A stretch of DNA of 9,021 nucleotides from Tannerella sp. (lineage in GTDB: Bacteria; Bacteroidota; Bacteroidia; Bacteroidales; Tannerellaceae): the NCBI GenBank assembly GCA_031272655.1, contig JAISTJ010000217.1:1-9021 (forward strand). Direction: 5' to 3'. The position numbers and the translations under genes were made by a program. Shown here piece after piece: positions 1 through 6,034 of the stretch. Positions within the stretch are counted from its first letter, which is position 1, and each line of letters starts with the position of its first letter. The notes beneath the pieces were generated by a model, which was not told where the DNA came from, searched no databases, and saw only the letters and a list, made by a program, of their open reading frames with translations.

Positions 1-2106
1 CCATGCGGGGAAGAGCAGTATTTTGTCGCCTTCGGTCTGAATGAGCATGTTCTGCAGGGCGCGCATCTGTACGCTGCCGTGGTCCTGGTCGGGTACCCAG
101 TCGTAGTTTGGACCCCAGAATGCGGGGAAGCGGCTGCCTTTGTGTTTGGTGTTAAGCGCTGTTTTCACCATTGCGGCAGCCTCGTCTGCGCGTCCGAGCA
201 GCGCCGCCTGAATAGCGTTCTGCTGCCAGCCCCACGCCTCTTTGTGGTTACGAACGTCGAAGGCGTTCTGTGCGAGTTGCAAGTCCGGCTTATCAATCCC
301 AAACACGCGGTAAGGGAACACGGCATACAGTTCGGGATTTTCAACATTGCGTTTGTCGCGCAGCTCATAGCCGGCAACAATCATTTTCTTGCCATCTTTC
401 TCCGCCGTAGGTATTTCAGGCATGTCTTCAAGCAATGAACGGGCAATCGCCGAATCTTTTAGCTTAAGCAGTCGCGGCAAAATAAACCTTAAACCGGCTA
501 TTTCGGGCATAGGCTGAATGGCGGAGTGATACGTTTCGAGCGAGGAAGCGGGCGAGAAGAGTATTTTGCCCTCTTCAGTCCGCAACGGGTAATGCTCGCG
601 ATACAGCGTTACAACTTCGTCGGCAAACGGCAGCAGAGTACTGTTAAGAAACGCTTCGTCGTGCGTAAAGTCGTAATAATCAAGCATCATAGCAGTAAGT
701 TCGATAATCCCCTGCCAATAGTAGCGGATATAAGTATTGACGGAAACGCCGTCGGGCAGGTCTCCGCGCTCAACGCCATAGTCGGTATTGCAATACGTTC
801 CCCAGAAATACATTGTTTCCGGAAACTGGATACCGCCATGACCGTAATATTTCCGGACGCGATATTTAGCCATCGGCAGCGCGTCCATATACATCTTGAA
901 GAGCGGCTTCATCATCTCGAAGTCGCCTGCGTGAAGCATCGCCCAGTAAGGCAGTCGGGTGTTCTGAAACCAGTAGCAGCCGCCCCAGTTGCGGTAGTCG
1001 GGATTGAAAGGGAAGTTCGCGTCAAGCGAATCAACGGTGAAGATAGAGCCGTTGAACTTAATCGGCATATTGCCGCGTCCGGCGCAGGCGTTCATGTAGC
1101 GCTGCAACTGATAACCCTGCGTCATTACAGCCACCTTAGCGCTGTCTTCGCGCGAACTGACTAATATATAATGGTCTGACCACAAGTCGTTCCAATACTT
1201 CTCATGCTGCGCTTGCTTTTCTTTGAGGGGAATCTTTTTATCGTTTTCTATTGTTTGATTTATAGCCCTTTCCCATTCTGCTGCCGTGCCGGAAGTCAAG
1301 GTCTCCACTGCTACGTTAATAAGAAAACTGCGAACCGGTTTTGCCGTTGAAAGCAATTCAGGCGATTTGTTAATAAAGCCCTCTCCATAAGCTACAGCTC
1401 CGAATATGCGATAGAGCAGCGGGTCTTTGTCTATGTCAGGATAGTCGCTAAGCGCCTGAAGTTCAAGCGTTTCGCGGAATATAGAACGCTCGTTGCGATG
1501 GTACCATGCTATTTCGCTGTCGCGTTGCAGCGCTACATCGGCGTCGGTTATCAGTCTGTTCTTGCTGATGGAAATGCCGCGAACAGCTTGGTTTCTCTCA
1601 ACGCCAACGAGTTCGTGCGGTTCACGCCGCCAGCCGTCATAGACGACCTCGGCAGTAAGAGCTTTGCTGCTCTCTCCCGATATACGGATAAAAGGCGCAT
1701 TGGCGTCAGCCCATACCGACAGGGCGAGCGTCTTGCCGTCGGCGTCTTTGCCGGTTATGCGAAGCGTACCTGTCCATAAATCCAACTCTTGCCGGAACGT
1801 CTGCAACGGTAAGGGTTCCGAGAAACGGAGCTTGAGCCGCCCAATCTTGAGCAACTGACCGTTCTCGCTCCACGCATCGGTCTTACTGATAAGCACATAC
1901 AGCTCTCCGCCGGACGTAACCCATACGTTAGCGCCGACATCTCCGTTGCCGATTGGCACGGAAGCGCGTGAGTTCCCGCCCGGAGTGTCCCATACTACAT
2001 TACAACCAGCAGTAACAGCATTACTGCCTCGCTCGCTTCCACACGCAGCCAAGCTCAAAAAACAAACCACAGTCAATGACTGGAGGAAAATTTTCATAGA
2101 CATCAT
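1..2106 (-). CDS. DUF5703-type, GH95-like lipoprotein glycosidase (3' end beyond window)
   Basis: An uninterrupted frame of 702 codons starts at 2106 and is still open at base 1, so the C-terminus is missing. The N-terminus is a lipoprotein signal: M-M-S-M-K, a hydrophobic run, then lipobox LAAC with Cys22, so the mature protein should be anchored in the outer membrane or periplasm. Residues about 37-90 (WDTPGGNSRASVPIGNGDVG, later SKTDAWSENG) look like the DUF5703 N-terminal beta-sandwich of Bacteroidota glycosidases. From about residue 300 the pattern resembles an alpha-toroid like that of GH95-related enzymes, including NWGGCYWFQNTRLPYW at about 373-388. The visible end (KILLFPAW) resembles the point before the last beta domain of such proteins. 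Substrate is unknown. Starts at 2103 and 2097 are also possible; 2097 gives the more usual MKIF signal start. The gene lies 71 nt beyond mltG and has its own promoter-like box, so it need not be co-transcribed. The family call is from recall of motifs, not a search. Confidence 0.75.
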   Translation of the reverse strand, partial: MMSMKIFLQSLTVVCFLSLAACGSERGSNAVTAGCNVVWDTPGGNSRASVPIGNGDVGANVWVTSGGELYVLISKTDAWSENGQLLKIGRLKLRFSEPLPLQTFRQELDLWTGTLRITGKDADGKTLALSVWADANAPFIRISGESSKALTAEVVYDGWRREPHELVGVERNQAVRGISISKNRLITDADVALQRDSEIAWYHRNERSIFRETLELQALSDYPDIDKDPLLYRIFGAVAYGEGFINKSPELLSTAKPVRSFLINVAVETLTSGTAAEWERAINQTIENDKKIPLKEKQAQHEKYWNDLWSDHYILVSSREDSAKVAVMTQGYQLQRYMNACAGRGNMPIKFNGSIFTVDSLDANFPFNPDYRNWGGCYWFQNTRLPYWAMLHAGDFEMMKPLFKMYMDALPMAKYRVRKYYGHGGIQFPETMYFWGTYCNTDYGVERGDLPDGVSVNTYIRYYWQGIIELTAMMLDYYDFTHDEAFLNSTLLPFADEVVTLYREHYPLRTEEGKILFSPASSLETYHSAIQPMPEIAGLRFILPRLLKLKDSAIARSLLEDMPEIPTAEKDGKKMIVAGYELRDKRNVENPELYAVFPYRVFGIDKPDLQLAQNAFDVRNHKEAWGWQQNAIQAALLGRADEAAAMVKTALNTKHKGSRFPAFWGPNYDWVPDQDHGSVQMRALQNMLIQTEGDKILLFPAW

Positions 2107-2139
2107 TTTCAAAATTTTAGAAGGTTAAAAAATTTGCTG

Positions 2140-2147
2140 CAAATATA
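2140..2147 (-). promoter_or_regulatory. Bacteroidota -7 box for the DUF5703 gene
   Basis: The minus strand reads TATATTTG, a full match to TAnnTTTG, ending 33 nt before the ATG at 2106. No TTTG -33 box sits at the usual distance and the surroundings are very AT-rich, so this is a plausible but unproven promoter between mltG and the glycosidase. Confidence 0.5.
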
Positions 2148-2177
2148 ATTAAAATTTTATTTTAAAATGCTTTTTTG

Positions 2178-3227
2178 TTAATAAATTCCTTTTTTGTTGA
2201 GTTCCCTGCGGTAAGCGTCGGCGTTCCGGTTGTGTTCGGAAAGGGTTACGGCGAAGTTGTGCCGCCCCGAAAAATCATCTTTTGCACACATAAACAGATA
2301 GTTATGAATCGTTCGGTTAAGTACGGCGTCAATGCTTGCAGGCGAGGGGAGTCGGATTGGTCCGGGCGGCAAACCTGTGTGTAGATACGTGTTGTAAGGC
2401 GATTCGGTTTCGAGATGCCTGTTGAGGATACGGTGTAAAGTGAAGTCGCCGACGGCATATTTCACGGTCGGGTCGGCCTGTAGCGGCATGCCTTTGAAAA
2501 GACGGTTGATGTATAAGCCTGCAACGATGGGGTATTCCTCAGGGGCGGCAGTCTCTTCTTCTACTATCGAAGCGAGGATTGAGACCTCTACCGGCGAAAG
2601 ATGCAGATTTTCAGCTTTTTGGCGGCGATCTTCAGTCCAGAACGTTTCAAATTCGCGCTTCATTTTTGCGATAAGCTTCTCGGCGGATATGTTCCACCAT
2701 ACTTCGTAAGTGTTTGGTATAAAGATTGTTCCGATTGTTTCGGTTGTGAAACCGAGTGATTCACAATAAGTTTCATCTGTAAGATATTTCATCAAGTCGT
2801 CGGGTTCGAGCATCAGTTGCTGCGCAAGACGGTCGGCCAGTTCGTTCAGCAGGCGAATATTGTTGAAAGTAATGCGCACAGGTATTTGCTGACCAAGTCG
2901 CAGACGGTTCAGCAACGAATTTACGCTCATATTCGGCTCAACAACATAGCGTCCCGCCTTCATGTTTGCAGGGTAGTTGCGATATTTCGCCAACCATTCA
3001 AACGCCTTAATATTCCGGCATCCGACAGAATCCCGAAGTTCACGGCACAGCACCCCGAAATCCTTGTTTTCATCGGATATGTAAATGTATTTGTTCTCGC
3101 CGCCGCTGTTTATATTAAAAACAGGATAGCAAAAAGTATAATAAACAACCGCGCCACAGCCAGTTACCGCCGCGGCAATAGATAACAATATGATTATCAA
3201 TACTTTATATATCTTTTTAAGTTTCAT
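2178..3227 (-). CDS. mltG: Endolytic murein transglycosylase MltG (YceG-like)
   Basis: This 349-residue protein belongs to the YceG/MltG family, inner-membrane lytic transglycosylases that cut nascent glycan strands within the chain and are thought to set where polymerisation stops. One N-terminal membrane segment (about residues 7-31) follows a basic MKLKK start. A small LysM-like region (about 45-110) precedes the catalytic domain (about 115-345). The active-site motif ASIVEEET is at 219-226; E223 lines up with the catalytic Glu218 of E. coli MltG. Other family blocks are intact: INRL at 240-243, LQADPTVKYAVGD at 249-261, YNTYLHTGLPPGPI at 278-291 and HNFAVTLSEHN at 323-333. Length is normal for the family. 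VTGC at 21-24 resembles a lipobox, but hydrophobic sequence continues past it, so I read it as a membrane anchor. It has its own promoter box and is a core cell-wall gene, unlike its accessory neighbours. Confidence 0.95.
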   Translation of the reverse strand: MKLKKIYKVLIIILLSIAAAVTGCGAVVYYTFCYPVFNINSGGENKYIYISDENKDFGVLCRELRDSVGCRNIKAFEWLAKYRNYPANMKAGRYVVEPNMSVNSLLNRLRLGQQIPVRITFNNIRLLNELADRLAQQLMLEPDDLMKYLTDETYCESLGFTTETIGTIFIPNTYEVWWNISAEKLIAKMKREFETFWTEDRRQKAENLHLSPVEVSILASIVEEETAAPEEYPIVAGLYINRLFKGMPLQADPTVKYAVGDFTLHRILNRHLETESPYNTYLHTGLPPGPIRLPSPASIDAVLNRTIHNYLFMCAKDDFSGRHNFAVTLSEHNRNADAYRRELNKKGIY

Positions 3228-3246
3228 TTATCTATGAAAAACTTTG

Positions 3247-3254
3247 CAAAGATA
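3247..3254 (-). promoter_or_regulatory. Bacteroidota -7 box for mltG
   Basis: The minus strand reads TATCTTTG, a full TAnnTTTG match, 19 nt before the mltG ATG at 3227. It lies in a 10-nt palindrome, CTTTGCAAAG, which includes the end of the box. I find no TTTG at the standard -33 distance, so strength is uncertain. Confidence 0.65.
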
Positions 3255-3314
3255 GTGATTTTTTTCTAAATGATTTATATGATTGATTATGTATGGCAGT
3301 CCATCTCGTTCTCA

Positions 3315-3353
3315 CGTGTAAGCCGATAAGTCAAAGAACACTCCGTATATTAA
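3315..3353 (-). repeat. 39-nt dispersed repeat, copy 1, containing the ATPase/nuclease stop codon
   Basis: On the minus strand this copy starts TTAATATAC, has four variable bases (GGAG), then TGTTCTTTGACTTATCGG and CTTACACG. It matches 5992-6030 at 36 of 39 positions; all three differences fall in the four variable bases and the first 26 plus-strand bases are identical. The TAA stop of the ATPase/nuclease gene (3350-3352) is inside the repeat. I see no stable hairpin or T-tract, so it is not a typical intrinsic terminator. TGTTCTTTGAC resembles rRNA boxA antitermination sites, which is inference only. Confidence 0.9.
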
Positions 3354-5053
3354 GTTTTATTAATTTGAATCAGGCATTCTTTCTTGTAGAAAGCGATGCC
3401 ATATTTGATGATGTTGGCGTAGCCGTCTTCTATGAATTCGTCGGCGTAGCGGTTGGTTTCGATTTGCTGCAACGCTTCTTGACATTTGGTTTCCAATGCT
3501 TTATAAGCCGGCGCTATCTTTGCTTCGATGATGATTAGCGGTTGGACTCGCAAATATGGGCGAAAGAAAATGTCGCAACGCCCGTCGCCTGTCTCGCGGT
3601 TCGACTTCACTTCGTAATTCTCCACCTTCACAAACATCGCAGTCAGAAAGCCGTGATAGTAACTCTCGGCAGCGTCGAAGTAACTGATAGACCGCATCAG
3701 CATTGTTGATAGCCGCTGCTGGGCGGTTTCTTTGTCTCCCGCTATCAATGCGCGTACAAACTCTTGAGGGATGTTGCTGACCTCGACTGTTTTATTAAAC
3801 CATTGGCTGATTTGCAAACGATAAATTTGAAATACCTCCTTATTTGGTATTGAGAGTTGAAACTTTCTCTGTTCACCTGTGAAATCTTCGCTCACTTTTT
3901 TCAGATAGCCGGTGAAAAACAGGAAGTTCCAGAGATTGTCAACCGAACTGTCTATGTCGTTGTAGGTGATGTTCTCGTTTATCGGTTTCGTAATCGTGCC
4001 GCCGGCCATCAATGTTTCCAACTCGCTCTGAGCATTGCCGTCAACAACCTTGTCTATCAGTTTGCGAACGATATCATTACCGCTGGTATTAGCCCAGTAA
4101 AGGTCGGGAAAGGAGTCGTAATTTGACTGTAGGGAGGCAATGCGTTTGATGACGCTCCATGGATTGTAAACCGTTACATTACCAAACAGATAACCGTCGT
4201 ACCACTCGCGTATCTCTTTGTGTTTGCCCTCAAACCCGTAGTATTCGAGCATAGCGTCAACCTCCTCCTGTGTAAAGCCAAAATACTCGGAATAGTCAAA
4301 ACTTGCGATTGAAGCCATAGCTGGGTTGTTAAGCCCGGTAAAGATGCTCTCCTGCGAGATGCGCAGGCAGCCGGTCATCACTGCAAAAGCCAGATTGGTA
4401 TTGTCTTTGAGCGCTGCTTCAAACAGTGAGCGGATAAAACTAATCATCGTTTCGTAGTAATTGCCGTTCCAAGCGCTGTCTAACGGCACATCGTACTCGT
4501 CGAGCAGTATGACGGCTTTCTTCTTGTAGTACTTGAAAAGGCACTCCGACAGAAAGCGGACTGAATACTCGAACTCGCTCTGTTCGGCGGTTTTGTGATA
4601 TATCCGCCGATAAAGTTCCTCCTCGTCTGAACTCAACACACCTTTGTCAAGCAAGTAAAGATGCCGTGAAAATTCATCATGAATCAGGTTTTTCAAATAC
4701 CAGTATGATTCTTCCCAAGTCGGTTTCTTCGTACTTTTGAACGTCAGCATGATGACAGGGTACTGCCCAAAATGTTGCATGTAGCGGTCTCCCTCCTGCT
4801 CAATCTTTAAACCGTTGAACAGGTGACGCTTACATTCGTTGCGGATATCCAGTTCGCTGTTGTTCTCAAGGAACGACTTGAGCATGTTCATATTCAGCGT
4901 CTTACCGAAGCGACGCGGACGGGTGATAAGCGTTATCTTCGCTTTCGATTCAAGTACATCTTTTATAAACAGCGACTTATCAACATAGTAACAGTCTTCC
5001 CTTATTAGCGCATCAAAGTCGCTCTCGCCTATAGCTATTCCTTTTTTCTTCAT
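3350..5053 (-). CDS. AAA-ATPase-like protein with C-terminal PD-(D/E)XK nuclease domain (DUF1703 type)
   Basis: This 567-residue protein has the architecture of a family found in many copies in Bacteroidota genomes: AAA-ATPase_like (PF09820) followed by PDDEXK_9 (PF08011). The N-terminal block FDALIREDCYYVDKS (13-27) leads to a Walker A-like loop TRPRRFGKT (44-52, K51). A Walker B-like strand VILLDEYD is at 181-188 and a TGCLR motif at 227-231. At the C-terminus, GDGRCDIFF (499-507) and IIIEAK (517-522) supply the D504 and E520-x-K522 of a PD-(D/E)XK site, so both activities look intact. The cell role is not established; nucleic-acid processing, mobile-element or defence functions have been considered for such proteins. 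It has a strong promoter of its own 20 nt before the ATG. The last codons run into the 39-nt repeat. It lies just downstream of a toxin-antitoxin pair. Confidence 0.9.
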   Translation of the reverse strand: MKKKGIAIGESDFDALIREDCYYVDKSLFIKDVLESKAKITLITRPRRFGKTLNMNMLKSFLENNSELDIRNECKRHLFNGLKIEQEGDRYMQHFGQYPVIMLTFKSTKKPTWEESYWYLKNLIHDEFSRHLYLLDKGVLSSDEEELYRRIYHKTAEQSEFEYSVRFLSECLFKYYKKKAVILLDEYDVPLDSAWNGNYYETMISFIRSLFEAALKDNTNLAFAVMTGCLRISQESIFTGLNNPAMASIASFDYSEYFGFTQEEVDAMLEYYGFEGKHKEIREWYDGYLFGNVTVYNPWSVIKRIASLQSNYDSFPDLYWANTSGNDIVRKLIDKVVDGNAQSELETLMAGGTITKPINENITYNDIDSSVDNLWNFLFFTGYLKKVSEDFTGEQRKFQLSIPNKEVFQIYRLQISQWFNKTVEVSNIPQEFVRALIAGDKETAQQRLSTMLMRSISYFDAAESYYHGFLTAMFVKVENYEVKSNRETGDGRCDIFFRPYLRVQPLIIIEAKIAPAYKALETKCQEALQQIETNRYADEFIEDGYANIIKYGIAFYKKECLIQINKT

Positions 5054-5073
5054 AACATTTCATTTTCAGAGAG

Positions 5074-5105
5074 CAAAGTTACGCTTTTCTTTTCAAAAAA
5101 ACAAA
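5074..5105 (-). promoter_or_regulatory. Complete Bacteroidota promoter for the ATPase/nuclease gene
   Basis: The minus strand has TTTG (5102-5105), exactly 20 nt, then TAACTTTG (5074-5081), matching the -33 TTTG and -7 TAnnTTTG pattern. The ATG at 5053 follows 20 nt after the box, giving a short leader and supporting that start. It shows the gene can be transcribed apart from the toxin-antitoxin pair. Confidence 0.75.
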
Positions 5106-5168
5106 AAATCAGAATAAGAAATATCACAAAATAGTTACTGCTGCAAAACAATTCTTTTTGAAGTTTCT

Positions 5169-5678
5169 CTACTGTGTTGAACTCCTTAACTCCCCTGCTT
5201 TCTTTAAAACGACCTTGATAAGTTCCGGACTTATCCAAACTCCATTTTTTATCAAGTTGGAAATAAGCGGAGCAACATCATCAATAAGACCTTTTTCCTT
5301 CGCTCGTAATAAAATCCCTAATGTACCGGTAAGTTTCAATCCTAATTGTTTGGCGTAGCGTCGCCCCATTATTTCATCCATGATGACCAAATCGGCTTTC
5401 TGCTCTTGAGCAAGAATTATAACCTCGGCTTCGCCCGCGTCAAGGTCAAACAAATATAATTTGGAGGTTATTTGTTGAATTGGTTCTATCCTGATCCAGT
5501 CTATCTTGCTTAAATCCGTATAAAACAACCAGTCCTTCCCGACTTCCATTTCGTTAAAAACCGCTTCCGGAATCATTATTTGACCGTACAACTCTTTCAA
5601 AATATCCAATTTTTCTATTTTGATAAGCGACAATATCGGGGTTGTGTTTGAAATAACCTTACGCATTGGCAAAATCAT
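5169..5678 (-). CDS. DUF3368 PIN-domain toxin of a type II toxin-antitoxin pair
   Basis: This 169-residue protein fits the DUF3368 branch of the PIN-domain ribonucleases, the usual partners of UPF0175 antitoxins. The opening strand VISNTTPI (8-15) carries Asn11 where classical PIN proteins have Asp, a common DUF3368 feature. IPEAVFNEM (36-44) gives E43, LDAGEAEVIILA (79-90) gives D80 and E83, and VIMDE (98-102) gives D101, together a plausible metal-binding cluster. GLKLTGTLGILLRAKEKG (113-130) is a conserved stretch of the family. Its start lies inside the antitoxin gene. An AAGGAGG site 9 nt upstream favours the ATG at 5678; an alternative ATG at 5666 would give an 8-nt overlap and a more typical MRKVISN start. 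The RNA target is unknown, and I infer RNase activity only from the fold. Confidence 0.87.
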   Translation of the reverse strand: MILPMRKVISNTTPILSLIKIEKLDILKELYGQIMIPEAVFNEMEVGKDWLFYTDLSKIDWIRIEPIQQITSKLYLFDLDAGEAEVIILAQEQKADLVIMDEIMGRRYAKQLGLKLTGTLGILLRAKEKGLIDDVAPLISNLIKNGVWISPELIKVVLKKAGELRSSTQ

Positions 5679-5922
5679 CTTTTAATTCCTCCTTCGTTGA
5701 ATGATAAAACGACACGTTATATAAAGACAGCAAGTTCAAAAACGCCAAACGTGTTACTTTAAGCAATTCCGCCGCCTTGCCGGATGATATTTTCCCCATC
5801 TCGTATAATTTGACCACTGAAATAGTCTTCATTTCATTTTCAAACTCACGATTTCCCATCTTTAGAGAAAACGCAAGAGACTCTGGATATGTTACTAATA
5901 TCTGTCTTTCCATTTGTTTCAT
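5659..5922 (-). CDS. UPF0175 family antitoxin
   Basis: This is an 87-residue protein when started at 5922. The pattern YPESLAFSLKMGNREFENEM (residues 12-31) followed by VVKLYEMGKISSGKAAELL (36-54) is that of UPF0175 proteins, which carry a helix-turn-helix around 43-65 and neutralise DUF3368 or related PIN toxins. The acidic tail (KEELKDDFANA) is the likely toxin-binding part. The frame is open up to an ATG at 5970, but that start would lie upstream of the TATCTTTG promoter box at 5940-5947, so I place it at 5922 (or 5913, also ATG). The gene overlaps the toxin start by 20 nt, as expected of a coupled pair, and the pair probably represses its own promoter as such systems do; no operator was identified. 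Confidence 0.87.
   Translation of the reverse strand: MKQMERQILVTYPESLAFSLKMGNREFENEMKTISVVKLYEMGKISSGKAAELLKVTRLAFLNLLSLYNVSFYHSTKEELKDDFANA
5688..5694 (-). promoter_or_regulatory. Strong ribosome binding site for the toxin gene
   Basis: The minus strand reads AAGGAGG, ending 9 nt before the ATG at 5678. The site is inside the antitoxin coding region (around K-E-E-L). Such a complete Shine-Dalgarno site is unusual in Bacteroidota, where most genes in this window lack one. It favours the 5678 start over 5666, from which it would be 21 nt away. Confidence 0.6.
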
Positions 5923-5939
5923 CTTTAAAATTAAAAACG

Positions 5940-5971
5940 CAAAGATACGATTTTTCTTATTACAAAACAAA
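5940..5971 (-). promoter_or_regulatory. Complete Bacteroidota promoter for the toxin-antitoxin pair
   Basis: The minus strand has TTTG (5968-5971), 20 nt, then TATCTTTG (5940-5947). Spacing is identical to the ATPase/nuclease promoter. The ATG at 5922 follows after 17 nt. This fixes the antitoxin start downstream of 5940. Confidence 0.75.
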
Positions 5972-5991
5972 ATTTCGATTATTTTTCACAG

Positions 5992-6030
5992 CGTGTAAGC
6001 CGATAAGTCAAAGAACATTTTGTATATTAA
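5992..6030 (-). repeat. 39-nt dispersed repeat, copy 2, just after the sugar porter gene
   Basis: On the minus strand it starts TTAATATAC, then AAAA at the variable positions, then TGTTCTTTGACTTATCGG and CTTACACG. It begins 4 nt after the TGA stop of the XylE-like porter gene and ends about 20 nt before the -33 box of the toxin-antitoxin promoter. Sequences outside the 39 nt differ from copy 1, so the repeat borders are sharp. No hairpin is visible. Confidence 0.9.
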
Positions 6031-6034
6031 CAAT

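Larger units (their letters stand above)
3315..6030. other. Candidate accessory block bracketed by direct repeats
   Basis: Two same-orientation copies of the 39-nt repeat enclose the UPF0175/DUF3368 pair and the ATPase/nuclease gene. Outside lie a sugar-use operon and mltG. Both gene sets inside are of mobile-accessory type. No integrase, transposase or target duplication beyond the repeats is visible, so movement as a unit is a hypothesis. If the repeats recombined, the whole block would be lost, leaving a single repeat between the porter gene and mltG. Confidence 0.3.

Noticed and set aside
526..1164. Plus-strand frame of 212 codons, and shorter ones at 79-438 and 1498-1779
   Set aside because: They are antisense to the DUF5703 gene, whose frame is continuous and carries recognisable motifs; the antisense translations show none.
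2148..2177. AT-rich partial palindrome after mltG as a terminator
   Set aside because: Arms consist only of A and T and would form a weak stem; it also overlaps the approach to the next promoter.
3153..3167. Lipoprotein signal in MltG (VTGC)
   Set aside because: The hydrophobic stretch continues past the Cys and MltG proteins are single-pass inner-membrane proteins.
5050..5238. Minus-strand frame of 62 codons between the toxin and the ATPase/nuclease gene
   Set aside because: It overlaps both neighbours, has no family-like pattern, its 3' part is AT-rich intergenic sequence, and it spans the ATPase/nuclease promoter.
5923..5970. Longer antitoxin with start at 5970 (103 residues)
   Set aside because: The extra 16 codons include the TATCTTTG promoter box, and the family pattern begins only after the ATGs at 5922/5913.
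3315..6030. Insertion sequence or integrative element with att sites
   Set aside because: No transposase, integrase, terminal inverted repeats or tRNA gene is present; only two direct repeats are seen, so it is reported as a hypothesis, not as a mobile element.
3315..6030. CRISPR array
   Set aside because: Two repeat copies 2.7 kb apart with genes between them do not form an array, and no Cas gene is present.
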